NCBI GenBank assembly: GCA_003223515.1
Contig: QHVI01000141.1
Coordinates: 1-33,340 of the forward strand
DNA from: Candidatus Angelobacter sp. Gp1-AA117
Lineage (GTDB): Bacteria > Acidobacteriota > Terriglobia > Terriglobales > Acidobacteriaceae
DNA: 33,340 bases
Direction of reading: 5' to 3'
Shown: positions 25,293 to 33,340 of the stretch, piece by piece
How the letters are laid out: each line of letters opens with the position of its first letter
Position numbering within the stretch: the first letter of the stretch is position 1
Position numbers and translations under genes: made by a program
Notes under the pieces: model-generated
What the model was told of the DNA's origin: nothing
Seen by the model: the letters and a program-made list of their open reading frames with translations, nothing else
The model's database searches: none

Positions 25293-25386
25293 GAAAAGAT
25301 TATGCGTTTCAAGAAATGCTATTTGCCATCGCAAGACGTCTTCGCCTATGTACCTGCGACCATGCTCCCCTGAAAGGATGTGTCCT

Positions 25387-25685
25387 GTGCATTACCTTCT
25401 CTTCTACGAAGTGAGTGACGATTACACCACCAGGCACGCACAATCCGCGCGGAACATCTCCAGAAAGCCTGGAGCGCCAGCCAGCGTGGCGAACTGGTGC
25501 TCGGAGGAGCGCTGGCCAATCCCACGGACGGAGCCGTGCTGCTGTTTCAGGGCGACTCACCCGCAATCGCCGAGCAATTCGCGCAGACCGATCCTTACGT
25601 CCTCAACGGAATCGTGAAGCGCTGGTATGTCCGCGACTGGACAACTGTGGTAGGCCAGAACGCAGCCACTCCAGTCGTGCCCTGA
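25387..25685 (+). pseudogene. YciI-family protein, frameshifted
   Basis: Two overlapping frames together spell one YciI-like protein of about 100 aa. The first runs from a GTG at 25387 (HYLLFYEVSDDYTTRHA). The second continues from about 25443 (IRAEHLQKAWSASQRGELVLGG, ending VRDWTTVVG), with DGAVLLFQGDSPA and DPYVLNGIV typical of the family. Joining them needs one extra base near 25441-25443, so a one-base deletion is likely. AAGGA lies about nine bases before the GTG. YciI relatives are small ferredoxin-like-fold proteins of mostly unknown function. Either the gene is decaying or the base is a sequencing error. It lies between the convergent NRPS and halogenase operons and is probably not part of the pathway. 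Confidence 0.7.
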
Positions 25686-25827
25686 TGCGAGAGTAGGACA
25701 ATCTGTGGATACTACAATGCGAGTGCCAGAGGCCGCCGAAGAAGAATTGCATGTGGGTGTTAAGGACGTGTGACTTTCTTACTTAAGCGACATTACTGCT
25801 TGTTCTCCAAACATCTCCCTCTCCCCT

Positions 25828-26043
25828 GTCATTCTGAGCCAGCCCGACCGACGAAGGAGGAGGGCGCAGCGAAGAACCCCGAAGTGATTCCGAATACCAT
25901 ACTGCATCAGGGAGTTTCAACGAGAATGTGTCGTGAGAACGCCTTGATGCAGCATGGTTTGAATGGGCATCCTCGGGGTTCTTCGCGCCGCTCCACACAT
26001 TATCGCCAAGGAAACATTGTTCAGGCGCGGCGCTCAGAATGAC
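25828..26043. repeat. 216-bp nested inverted repeat between convergent operons
   Basis: Three nested arm pairs are present. GTCATTCTGAGC (25828-25839) pairs perfectly with 26032-26043. CGAAGAACCCCGA (25870-25882) pairs perfectly with 25973-25985. CATACTGCATCA (25898-25909) pairs with 25945-25956 at 11 of 12. The end sequence is the widespread repeat whose spurious translation reads CHSE...KNPE. The rest of 25686-26099 has no gene that I can support. Placed between convergent operons, it could act as a bidirectional terminator. Confidence 0.75.
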
Positions 26044-26099
26044 AAAAGGGAGAGAGCATTGGTCGAACTGAAGCAGCAATGCAAGAAAGTCGCAGCCTC

Positions 26100-27314
26100 T
26101 CAAGATGACGTGATAAACCTTGCGGCCACTTCGGTCAATCCCGAAGTGGCCTCATAGAAAGATAGATGATCACCATGCGCTTCCACGTGCAGTGTGGAAT
26201 TTGGTAACAGTGAGGCTACGCGGCGTGAGCCTTCGGGGTGGGCGGTGCTGTCGTCCTGGCTGGTGACTACCAGGGTGCGATGCGAGATGCCGGCCAGCAG
26301 AGGCTCGACGTTGGAAGACATGATGCTGCCGTTGAGCTTGCCGTAGCGGAAGAGCAACTCCGGAGTGGCATAAGGATAAATGATGAGATGAGCCAGGTCG
26401 GCGCGCATGTTCTTGATCATTGCGCCACAGAACAGTTCATGCGTGGATGCCGCTTCGGTGCGTCCGGCGCCCGACATGAGCATGATGTCTTTCAGATTCT
26501 GCTGGTACATGGTTTTGGGCACAGCCGGGCCAAGCTCAAAATCTCCGTACCAGAGGCTCAAGGAAGAGATACGCTCGGGCGAGTTGTGGGCGGCGATGAG
26601 CGCAACAATCGCGCCTCCACACAGCCCCATTACGTGCCCGATTTTTATTCCGTAATGGTCCATCACGGCAAACAGGTCTTTGGCCTGCGCGCCGGTGTCC
26701 CAGGAGGCTGAGTCAACATGGGCGAGTTTGCCGAAGAGGCCACGCGTCTCCCAGGTAATCACGAAGTGATCTTTCGCCAGGAAATCCATCCATGCTTCGG
26801 CGAGCTTTGCCGGCATGCCACAAGCTGTAATCATGATGACAGCCGCTCGGCTGGGATTTCCTGCCGCGTAGGTCTTCAGGGCTACGCCATCAAAGGAAGG
26901 AACGTCAGTGCAGTGAAACCGGTGTTCGAAACTCCGGGAAACCGTGGCCTGGATGATCGGATTGACTTCCGGTGATTGTGATACCTGTTGAAAATCAGCC
27001 GGGACGCAGTCTTGAAGGCGATTACTGACAATCCGCTCAAAGACCGTCACATCATCCAGAACCGCGAACTCCGGCGCGCCGCAATGTCCGGCAATCCTGT
27101 TGAGCAGGTCTTCGAGCGCAATTTCATCGTCTGCGCTGGATTCGCCGCCTTGCGGAAACGGAGCAACACAAACAGGATGAGCCAGAACATCGATCAACGG
27201 CCGCACGGAGAGCACCGCGCGCGTGAGACGAGCGATGGCGTCTGCTTGTACGTCCTCTTTTGAATGTTGCACTGCGGCCGCCGAGTGGTTCGTGTCTGCC
27301 TTATCTGGGAACAA
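26100..27314 (-). CDS. syrC: SyrC-like alpha/beta-hydrolase aminoacyl transferase (chlorothreonyl shuttle)
   Basis: This 404-aa alpha/beta-hydrolase has a Cys nucleophile elbow, GLCGG (Cys232), in place of the usual GxSxG. The acid is probably in TSQDD and the His in HGDHLSF. SyrC of syringomycin biosynthesis has this Cys arrangement and moves 4-chloro-Thr between carrier proteins (SyrB1 to SyrE). The neighbouring halogenase and Thr-activating protein make the same role likely here. The first 100 residues form a variable N-terminal extension. The start is a TTG at 27314: an in-frame TGA lies just upstream, and AGAGG (27323-27327) is eight bases before the TTG. It overlaps the halogenase end by 14 bases, suggesting translational coupling. 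It is the last gene of the minus-strand operon in this window. A hydrolytic proofreading thioesterase is the alternative. Confidence 0.8.
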   Translation of the reverse strand: MFPDKADTNHSAAAVQHSKEDVQADAIARLTRAVLSVRPLIDVLAHPVCVAPFPQGGESSADDEIALEDLLNRIAGHCGAPEFAVLDDVTVFERIVSNRLQDCVPADFQQVSQSPEVNPIIQATVSRSFEHRFHCTDVPSFDGVALKTYAAGNPSRAAVIMITACGMPAKLAEAWMDFLAKDHFVITWETRGLFGKLAHVDSASWDTGAQAKDLFAVMDHYGIKIGHVMGLCGGAIVALIAAHNSPERISSLSLWYGDFELGPAVPKTMYQQNLKDIMLMSGAGRTEAASTHELFCGAMIKNMRADLAHLIIYPYATPELLFRYGKLNGSIMSSNVEPLLAGISHRTLVVTSQDDSTAHPEGSRRVASLLPNSTLHVEAHGDHLSFYEATSGLTEVAARFITSS

Positions 27315-28251
27315 AGGCCTTGCCTCTCATGGTTTGGGTGGCCATGCGGTTGTGCCCGAATTCGTCACGTCCGCAGACCAGCACCGCGCCGTAGTTCTCC
27401 AGGCTCACGCGGCCGCCGTACTCCTCGATTGCGTCGCTATCAGGATAGATTTTCACGCCGGTGGGTACGTAACGCGATGCAAAGCCCATGCGCATCTCCT
27501 CGGTTTTCCCGAGGTGCGGATGCGAAGCATGCATCAGCGTGGACCAAAATATGATGAATTGTCCAGGACGCATGATCATGGAGACCGCCTTCGACTCATC
27601 CGGCTTCCAGTGGGGATCGATCTGCAACTGGCGATAGTCGTAACCGAAAAAGCCCCGGCGCACGCCTTCTTTTTCCATGCTGTTGATCTTGTCGGGATCG
27701 TAATGCATGCGCTTGGTCTCATCGTAAAACATGGTCTTGTGGGTGCCAGGGATGAACTGCAGGCAGGCAGTCTCTTCGTTGGCTTCGGTGAAGGCGGTCC
27801 ACACGGTGATGGTGCCGCCGAAGTGTTCATCTTCCGGCCACAGGATCTGCGGCGTGCCGGAGGCATTGGCAAAGGTGTCCGCCTGGTGCCAGTCGGTGCC
27901 TTCGTCACCAGGATATTTGGGAAAGAATTCTGTACGCCAGCAAAGCACGTTTGGCCCAAGCACGCTGGCCACGCGGTCGACGATCTCAGCGCGGCAAATG
28001 TGCCCGGCAAGGAAATCGTTGTCGAGATGGCGGTCATAGTTGGCGATGTTGGTGGCGCCCGACACGGCTGCTCCATCCTGGTAAATCGCCTTGCTGCGGT
28101 CCAGCAGGAGAAGCCGCTGGCGCTTCCAAATCGCTTTCATTTCGTCCGGCTGGTAAGCGGTAAAGGGGCCGGCGTAGCCGTTGCGATGAAAACCAGCTAG
28201 CTCTTCAGGTGTAAAGGAGAAATTCTGGGTCTGCTGCTGAGCGGTCTGCAT
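27301..28251 (-). CDS. syrB2: Non-heme Fe(II)/2-oxoglutarate halogenase, SyrB2 type (threonine 4-chlorinase)
   Basis: This enzyme would chlorinate the methyl group of carrier-bound L-Thr using Fe(II), 2-oxoglutarate, O2 and chloride. The 316-aa sequence follows SyrB2, as I remember it, almost end to end. It includes [10 protein letters not shown] (68-77), [20 protein letters not shown] (103-122), [10 protein letters not shown] (201-210) and [12 protein letters not shown] (232-243). The facial triad of a hydroxylase (HxD...H) is here HQA (His122, Ala124) with His241. The missing carboxylate opens the iron site for chloride and is the hallmark of these halogenases. Arg260 is in place for 2-oxoglutarate. 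GGGAGG at 28257-28262 lies five bases before the ATG, which overlaps the stop of the A-PCP-PCP gene (TAATG). Its carrier-bound substrate is that neighbour. Confidence 0.95.
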   Translation of the reverse strand: MQTAQQQTQNFSFTPEELAGFHRNGYAGPFTAYQPDEMKAIWKRQRLLLLDRSKAIYQDGAAVSGATNIANYDRHLDNDFLAGHICRAEIVDRVASVLGPNVLCWRTEFFPKYPGDEGTDWHQADTFANASGTPQILWPEDEHFGGTITVWTAFTEANEETACLQFIPGTHKTMFYDETKRMHYDPDKINSMEKEGVRRGFFGYDYRQLQIDPHWKPDESKAVSMIMRPGQFIIFWSTLMHASHPHLGKTEEMRMGFASRYVPTGVKIYPDSDAIEEYGGRVSLENYGAVLVCGRDEFGHNRMATQTMRGKAFVPR

Positions 28252-30371
28252 TAGGTCCTCCCAAGGACTTGGACTTGAGCCTGATCATGTTGTTGGAGTT
28301 CGGCATCCACACAGCTCGCCAGACGCGACACCGTTGCTTCTTCCACCAGGATGCTGCCGTTCAACGAGAGATTGAAGTGAGCATTGACCCGGGAGAAGAT
28401 GCGAATCAGCGCCAGCGATGTGCCGCCGAGATCAAAAAAGTCGTCTTTTATGCCGATGTTTTTCTTTTGCAGGATGTCTTCCCAGATCTGAGCGATGACC
28501 TGTTCAGTGGGAGTTTTAGAATTGCCGGGCTGTGCAGCCAGTTGTTGGTCGATGCAGGAAGCCAATTGTGAAATCGTGGCTTCTTCTGCCAGGATGCTGC
28601 CATTCAATGAAAGCTTGAAGCGGTCATTCACGCGGGCAAAGATGCGGATCAATGCCAGCGACGTGCCGCCGAGGTCAAAGAAATCATCTCTGGTTCCAAT
28701 GCCGCGCTTTTGCAGGATCTCTTCCCAGATGCCGGTTACCACCTGCTCGGTTGGACTCAGGTTTGCAGAGCCTGCATCGGCAGCGTGCCGCCGCGCTGCC
28801 AGTTCGCGCAGTGCGGCACGGTCTGCTTTGCCATGCGCCGTGAGCGGAATTTCCGGCACGATGAAATAAGAAGAAGGACGCATGTGGAGCGGAAGGTTCT
28901 CCGCCGCCCGCTGGTTAAGATCAGCGGCGATTTTCTCCTCCGCTGCTCCATGGCGCGGCACGACATAGGCGATCAGGCGAATGTCGCCATCGCCATAATC
29001 CTGCGCAGCCACAATCGCGCTCGCCACCTCAGGATGGCTGCCCAGGCAAAGCTCTATCTCGCGCGGCTCAATACGGAAACCACGGACTTTGATCTGATCA
29101 TCAGCGCGGCCAAGATAGTTGAGCTCGCCATTCGGCAGGCGGACAGCGCGGTCACCCGAGCGGTACATGCGGATGCCATTGCGCTGGACGAAACGCTCTG
29201 CGGTAAGCTCCGGCCGGTTCAGGTAGCCGCGCGCCACGCCTGCGCCGGAGACATACATTTCTCCCGGTGTGCCATCAGGCACAGGCTGGCCTTGGCCATC
29301 GAGCAGATGAATCTGCAGATCAGGAATCGGAGTGCCGATTGGACTGGCATCAGGACGGCTGATCTCTTCCCTGCTCAGGCGCTTGTACGTAACATGCACG
29401 GTGGTCTCGGTAATTCCGTACATGTTGATGAGCGCAGGAGACTGATCTCCATAGCGTGCAACCCACGGCTCCAGCAGCCTCACATCCAGGGCTTCACCAC
29501 CGAAGATGATGTAACGCAGAGCAAAGCTGGAAGGAGATGCAAGGCGCATGTCAGCGGCAACAAGCTGGCGAAACGCCGATGGCGTTTGGTTCAAGACTGT
29601 AACTTTTCTTTCGCGCAGAAGAGCATGGAACTGCTCAGGCGAGCGCGTTATCTCTGAAGGCACCATGACCAGCGTGCCGCCATAGAGCAGCGCGCCCCAG
29701 ATTTCCCACACCGAGAAATCAAAGCTGACGGAATGGAACATAGTCCACACGTCATGGTGGGTGAAGCCGAATTTTTCTTCGGTCTGCTGGAAGAGCCGGA
29801 TGACATGGCGATGCTCAACCAGAACTCCCTTGGGAGTGCCGGTAGAGCCGGAGGTGTAGATGACGTAAGCGAGATTGTGATCTGCACAGCCTTCATTCTT
29901 CAGCGCAGCCGAGGGCACCTCCACCCGATTATGCGCAAAAGCGGCGCCCAATGGGGGCCCCGGCGGCTGCGGTACATGAGAAGTTTCTTTATCAACGCAG
30001 ATGATTTTTGCTTTGCAGTTTTGCAGGGAGGTTAACGTTGCTGTTTCGGCAATGATGACAGGGGCTGCGCTGTCTTCACACAGGAACTCGATTCGCTTTG
30101 CCGGGTAGGCAGGATCGATGGGAACATAAGCGCCACCGGCTTTCAGAATAGCCAGCATTCCCACGATCAATTCCGGCTTGCGTTCCAGACAGAGGCCGAC
30201 CAGCACATCAGGACCCACTCCCATGGTTCGTAATTTTCCGGCCAATTGTCCGGCACGATTGTTCAACTCGCCGTAGGTAAGCTGTTCACCTGCGCAGAAG
30301 ACCGCAACCCGGTGCGGGGCTTCCTGCGCCCGCGCCGCGAAGATGGAATGCAAGGTATTGCCGGATAACAT
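28251..30371 (-). CDS. syrB1: Threonine-activating A-PCP-PCP protein (SyrB1-like)
   Basis: The 706-aa stand-alone protein activates L-Thr and holds it for chlorination. The A domain (1-500) has [11 protein letters not shown] near 172, FDFSVWEIW near 216 and [12 protein letters not shown]. The specificity code read by eye is DFWNIGMVHK, the canonical Thr code at all ten positions. Two nearly identical carrier domains follow, each with [17 protein letters not shown]; the serines are 571 and 652. SyrB1 has a single carrier, so the tandem pair is a difference. GGTS replaces the GGHS of the elongation modules, as in other halogenase carriers. Residues about 134-156 ([14 protein letters not shown]...) come from an inserted 68-bp palindromic repeat between cores A2 and A3. 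AAAGGGA (30376-30382) precedes the ATG. It follows the PKS gene by 19 bases. Confidence 0.95.
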   Translation of the reverse strand: MLSGNTLHSIFAARAQEAPHRVAVFCAGEQLTYGELNNRAGQLAGKLRTMGVGPDVLVGLCLERKPELIVGMLAILKAGGAYVPIDPAYPAKRIEFLCEDSAAPVIIAETATLTSLQNCKAKIICVDKETSHVPQPPGPPLGAAFAHNRVEVPSAALKNEGCADHNLAYVIYTSGSTGTPKGVLVEHRHVIRLFQQTEEKFGFTHHDVWTMFHSVSFDFSVWEIWGALLYGGTLVMVPSEITRSPEQFHALLRERKVTVLNQTPSAFRQLVAADMRLASPSSFALRYIIFGGEALDVRLLEPWVARYGDQSPALINMYGITETTVHVTYKRLSREEISRPDASPIGTPIPDLQIHLLDGQGQPVPDGTPGEMYVSGAGVARGYLNRPELTAERFVQRNGIRMYRSGDRAVRLPNGELNYLGRADDQIKVRGFRIEPREIELCLGSHPEVASAIVAAQDYGDGDIRLIAYVVPRHGAAEEKIAADLNQRAAENLPLHMRPSSYFIVPEIPLTAHGKADRAALRELAARRHAADAGSANLSPTEQVVTGIWEEILQKRGIGTRDDFFDLGGTSLALIRIFARVNDRFKLSLNGSILAEEATISQLASCIDQQLAAQPGNSKTPTEQVIAQIWEDILQKKNIGIKDDFFDLGGTSLALIRIFSRVNAHFNLSLNGSILVEEATVSRLASCVDAELQQHDQAQVQVLGRT
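29904..29971. repeat. 68-bp palindromic repeat inserted in frame in the Thr A domain
   Basis: The repeat is bounded by CGCAGCCG and CGGCTGCG. It matches 31192-31259 at all but about three positions and has the same length. On the minus strand it reads in frame as [21 protein letters not shown]. The interior contains GGCGCCC and GGGGGCCCC, capable of folding. Confidence 0.85.
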
Positions 30372-30390
30372 AAATTCCCTTTGGCCTGAT

Positions 30391-33243
30391 TTAGTTCTCG
30401 GTTGTCTGGTTCAACAGGGCTTCCGCTTCTTCGTCGGTCATGCCTTCAATCTGCTGGATGAGCGCCTGTTCTATGACTGCTGCAAGGTCGACAATGTTAG
30501 CGGCCTGAAACACGGCCTGGGGTTCAATTTCAACATCGAATGTCTCGCGCAGGCGAGAGCCAAGCTGGACGGCAATCAACGAATGGCCGCCAAGTTCGAA
30601 GAAATCATCGGCGATACCTACGCCTTCGATGCCCAGCAACTCTTCCCACAGGCCAACCAGCCGTTTTTCCACTTCGGTTTGCGGCGGCTGGTACGGAGTA
30701 GCGAGATCAGGCCGCGGGTGCCGCACGTCACCGGTGATGGCGGTTCCCGTTTCAATCTTAAGCAGCAAGCGCGAGCTGTCCGGCGGACCAATCCAGCATT
30801 TTTGACGTTCAAAAGGATAAGTGGGAAGCGGCACGCGATACCTTTTCACGTGATGGCACTTGCGCCAGTCGATGCCGATGCCGGCCAGCCATAGCCTGCC
30901 TCGCGCCAGCCATAGGTTGGTCAGTGCACTCGTTTGAGCATCTGCGGGCAAAGAGGAAATGACAATCCGCCGTTCTGTCTCAGCACGGCGGCGAAGCATC
31001 GCGCCTGCTGGTGAAGATGTCCCGGATTCAAGCACAATAACTTCGGGTGAGTTGAAGAGCGCGTTAAGACTTTCTTCTTTCGGTAGACCCTGTGCATATT
31101 CCCTGCTCCAATACTCAGCACTAGTGATCTCTGCACCCAACATGAGTGAATAGATCGGGATAGTGGACGGGTTCACCTTCAAAGTAATCCCCGCAGCCGA
31201 GGGCACCTCCACCCCATTGTGCGCAAAACCGGCGCCCAATGGGGGCCCCGGCGGCTGCGCTCCATTCGATGTTTGGATGGTTTGGGAGGGCGGCTGCGCT
31301 CCATTCGCGTGTTGCGTGGTTTTAGATTCTGGTTGGCTGGCAGCGAATGCGCTTTGGCCAGCTCGATGCAGAGCCAGCGCCAAGGCATCTTCCAGCGCGA
31401 GCACACCCGTGATACAAGCGGCAACGCATTCTCCGGTGCGGTCCCCGGCCAGCAGTTGCGGCGAAACTCCCGAGCGGAGCCACATCTGCGCCAGCGCATA
31501 GGAGATGCAGAATGCAATCTGGATTCTTGCGTTGGCCGCCACCGGTTGCTCAGGGTTGAATTTGAGTCCGGCTGCGGCCAGCGCCTTATCCAGTTCCTCG
31601 CGGACGACAGGTTCTTTCTCGTACAGTTCTTTGATTGAGCCGGGCTGCGGTTCACCATCGGCAGAAAGGAACAGAACCAGCCTGGGATTGGAAGCTACTG
31701 TCGCGGCAATGAGGTGTTCGTTTTTCTGCTCGGTGAGCCGCACGACAGCGGTGCCCATGCTTTTGGCATGAAGGATTGCACGGTGACCGAAAGCCCTGCG
31801 TCCGGTCTGCAAGGTGTAAGCTACGTCACCGGGATTCAGGTCCTGATGCTCCTTCAGATGAGCAGCCAGATTGGTAACCGCAGTATTAAGCTGGGCAGAG
31901 GTACGCGCAGAGAGCACCAGCAGACAATCTTCAGTACCGCTGCGCGGCCGCGCCAGCCGTGGAGCTTCTTCAAGAACCACATGTGCATTGGTGCCGCCAA
32001 TGCCGAAGGAGCTGACACCCGCATGACGAACCTTGCCGTTTGACTTCCATTCTGTGAGCGCCTTGTTTACGAAAAACGGAGTCTCGCCAAAATCGATATC
32101 AGGATTGGGAGTTTCGAAATGCAGGCTGGGCGGGATAGTCTCATTCTTGAGAGCCAGCACCGCCTTGATGAAACCGGCGACTCCGGCAGCAGCGTCGAGG
32201 TGCCCGATGTTGGGCTTGAGGGAGCCGATGGCGCAGCGGACTTCACCGCCAGAAACGGCTTGGAATGCCTGCGTGAGCGCCGCAATTTCGATGGGATCGC
32301 CGAGCGAAGTGCCGGTGCCGTGGGTCTCCACGTATTGAATCTCTTCCGGAGCAACGCCGCCCAGAGCCAGCGCTTCAGCGATCACTGAGGACTGGCCGGC
32401 AACGGAGGGAGCGGTGAATCCTACTTTGGCGGAGCCATCATTATTGATGGCGGTGCCCTTGATGACTGCGTAGATATGGTCTCCGTCGCGCTCGGCATCT
32501 TCGAGGCGGCGCAGCACGACGATGCCTAATCCGTTGCCGGGAAAAGTGCCATCCGACTTCTTATCAAAGGCGCGACATCGTCCATCCGAAGAAAAGATTC
32601 CTCCGGGCTGATGCCAGTATCCCAGGCCCTGAGGCAGACGCACGCAGACGCCGCCAGCCATGGCCATATCCGATTCGCCCATCAGCAATGACTGGCAGGC
32701 AAGATGCACCGCAACCAGGGAGGTGGAGCAGGCGGACTGAACATTGACCGCCGGACCGCGCAGGTTCAGCTTGTAAGAGACGCGCGTGACCAGGAAATCT
32801 TTGTCATTGCTGATGACGGTCTGGAAATCATTCAGAACCCTGGGCAGATCCTGAGGCGGGAACTGCGTGAGCAGATAGGTATTGGTCGTGGAACCGGCAT
32901 AGAGAGAAATGGCTCCCGGGTAAGCCGCGGGATCATAGCCCGCATCTTCCAAAGCTTCCCACGAGCACTCCAGGAATAATCTCTGCTGCGGGTCCATGAT
33001 TGAGGCTTCCGCAGGGCTATAGCCAAAGAACGTGGGATCAAAAAGATCGATGTCATCGACTACAGCTCGCGCCGGCACGTATTTACCGGAAGCGATATTG
33101 GTGGGAAATCCGGGATCTTCGGGAAAGAAGGTGACGGACTCCACGCCTTCCACCAGGTTGCGCCAAAACTGGGCGAGCGTTTTGGCCCGGGGAAAACGTC
33201 CAGCCATTCCAATGACGGCGATATCTGTACCGGCAGCACTCAT
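30391..33243 (-). CDS. Type I polyketide synthase module: KS - degenerate AT - ACP
   Basis: The 950-aa protein begins with a full ketosynthase (residues 5-430). The active Cys172 is in QSACSTSL; His308 is in VETHGTGT and His348 is in KPNIGHLDAA. Residues about 440-510 are a post-KS linker. The acyltransferase-like region (about 515-820) is degenerate: the GHSxGE nucleophile motif reads GDRTGE near 600 and the usual FPGQG start is FLSADG. The region is also interrupted by repeat-derived Pro/Gln/Gly sequence (about 640-690), yet it keeps YWSREY and the exit motif PTYPFERQKCW. The carrier domain has GGHS with Ser888 and a C-terminal acidic tail (MTDEEAEALL). The start ATG overlaps the TGA of the upstream gene (ATGA). 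A malonyl unit must come from a trans AT or another protein, or the KS may only transfer a chain. Confidence 0.9.
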   Translation of the reverse strand: MSAAGTDIAVIGMAGRFPRAKTLAQFWRNLVEGVESVTFFPEDPGFPTNIASGKYVPARAVVDDIDLFDPTFFGYSPAEASIMDPQQRLFLECSWEALEDAGYDPAAYPGAISLYAGSTTNTYLLTQFPPQDLPRVLNDFQTVISNDKDFLVTRVSYKLNLRGPAVNVQSACSTSLVAVHLACQSLLMGESDMAMAGGVCVRLPQGLGYWHQPGGIFSSDGRCRAFDKKSDGTFPGNGLGIVVLRRLEDAERDGDHIYAVIKGTAINNDGSAKVGFTAPSVAGQSSVIAEALALGGVAPEEIQYVETHGTGTSLGDPIEIAALTQAFQAVSGGEVRCAIGSLKPNIGHLDAAAGVAGFIKAVLALKNETIPPSLHFETPNPDIDFGETPFFVNKALTEWKSNGKVRHAGVSSFGIGGTNAHVVLEEAPRLARPRSGTEDCLLVLSARTSAQLNTAVTNLAAHLKEHQDLNPGDVAYTLQTGRRAFGHRAILHAKSMGTAVVRLTEQKNEHLIAATVASNPRLVLFLSADGEPQPGSIKELYEKEPVVREELDKALAAAGLKFNPEQPVAANARIQIAFCISYALAQMWLRSGVSPQLLAGDRTGECVAACITGVLALEDALALALHRAGQSAFAASQPESKTTQHANGAQPPSQTIQTSNGAQPPGPPLGAGFAHNGVEVPSAAGITLKVNPSTIPIYSLMLGAEITSAEYWSREYAQGLPKEESLNALFNSPEVIVLESGTSSPAGAMLRRRAETERRIVISSLPADAQTSALTNLWLARGRLWLAGIGIDWRKCHHVKRYRVPLPTYPFERQKCWIGPPDSSRLLLKIETGTAITGDVRHPRPDLATPYQPPQTEVEKRLVGLWEELLGIEGVGIADDFFELGGHSLIAVQLGSRLRETFDVEIEPQAVFQAANIVDLAAVIEQALIQQIEGMTDEEAEALLNQTTEN
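31192..31259. repeat. 68-bp palindromic repeat inserted in frame in the degenerate AT domain
   Basis: This is the second copy of the repeat at 29904-29971, with the same ends and length, and in the same reading frame on the minus strand ([21 protein letters not shown]). Just to its right, GGCGGCTGCGCTCCATTCG occurs twice (about 31251-31269 and 31289-31307). This encodes a repeated NGAQPP. Confidence 0.85.
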
Positions 33244-33340
33244 GATTCCGAACCATCCTTGACCAGGGTTTGTCTTGTCCGCAGCAATTGCCGCCGCATT
33301 GCGCCTCTTCCCAGGGCATCCGCCGTGGAATGGCTCTGTA
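33240..33340 (-). CDS. C-terminal end of an upstream gene of the minus-strand operon (truncated by window edge)
   Basis: On the minus strand one frame is open from the edge and ends at the TGA of the ATGA overlap with the PKS start. It encodes about 32 residues with an Arg-rich end (LGRGAMRRQLLRTRQ) and a polar tail (VKDGSES). The tight overlap is typical of NRPS/PKS operons, and the basic helix resembles the C-terminal ends of such proteins. The fragment is too short to name. It implies that the operon continues beyond the window. Confidence 0.5.
   Translation of the reverse strand, partial: QSHSTADALGRGAMRRQLLRTRQTLVKDGSES

Noticed and set aside
25770-26157. Small frames in the convergent spacer (for example 25770-26042 and 25963-26157)
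   Set aside because: They are translations of the inverted repeat, including the familiar spurious CHSE-type peptide.
27301-28251. Reading the halogenase as an ordinary phytanoyl-CoA hydroxylase
   Set aside because: The iron-binding carboxylate is replaced by Ala124, and the whole sequence follows SyrB2, so halogenation is preferred.
28710-29657. 315-codon plus-strand frame opposite the Thr-activating A domain
   Set aside because: The opposite strand carries a full A domain with all core motifs; this frame has no recognisable protein features.

Overview
The window looks like a chromosomal segment from an Acidobacteriota bacterium, probably a soil lineage. I infer this from the moderately high G+C, the RecG-type housekeeping gene, and several families of short palindromic dispersed repeats that I associate with that phylum. 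No 16S rRNA or other marker is present, so the assignment is moderate confidence. The right-hand 27 kb is a hybrid NRPS/PKS biosynthetic locus that runs off the right edge.

Layout. 1-3.5 kb: ordinary genes (a possible partial C-terminus, a small membrane protein, a VOC/glyoxalase-fold protein, RecG). 3.45-4.05 kb: gene-free, repeat-rich. 4.05-6.5 kb, minus strand: a fold-type III PLP decarboxylase-like protein that lacks the PLP lysine, and a metal-dependent amidohydrolase. 6.98-25.29 kb, plus strand: a single-chain glutamate mutase (B12-dependent), an Asp/Glu racemase, a two-module NRPS (A-PCP-C-A-PCP), and a three-module NRPS (C-A-PCP, C-A*-PCP, C-A-PCP-TE). 25.3-26.1 kb: convergent intergenic region with a frameshifted YciI-family gene and a 216-bp inverted repeat. 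26.1-33.34 kb, minus strand and read right to left: end of an unknown upstream gene, a KS-(degenerate AT)-ACP polyketide synthase, an A-PCP-PCP protein, a SyrB2-type halogenase and a SyrC-type transferase. These are tightly spaced or overlapping, so probably one operon.

How the parts may work together. The A-PCP-PCP protein carries the complete threonine code (DFWNIGMVHK). Next to it are a non-heme iron halogenase with the HxA signature and an alpha/beta-hydrolase with a Cys nucleophile. This is the SyrB1/SyrB2/SyrC set of syringomycin biosynthesis, which makes 4-chloro-L-threonine on a carrier protein and passes it in trans to another carrier. On the plus strand, glutamate mutase would convert L-Glu to 3-methylaspartate and the racemase could give the D form. 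The first A domain has a code beginning DARH, as I recall for the D-methylaspartate (iso-acidic) A domain of microcystin synthetase. I infer a new peptide or peptide-polyketide combining 3-methylaspartate with 4-chlorothreonine. The A domain of module 4 has an in-frame loss of roughly 65-70 residues including core A2, so PCP4 is an attractive candidate acceptor for chlorothreonine. No transporter, regulator or phosphopantetheinyl transferase is visible in the window.

A second theme is repeat biology. A 68-bp palindromic repeat sits in frame inside both the threonine A domain and the degenerate AT domain. Another dispersed repeat forms the C-terminal tail and stop region of the terminal NRPS. 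Repeats fill the intergenic gaps.
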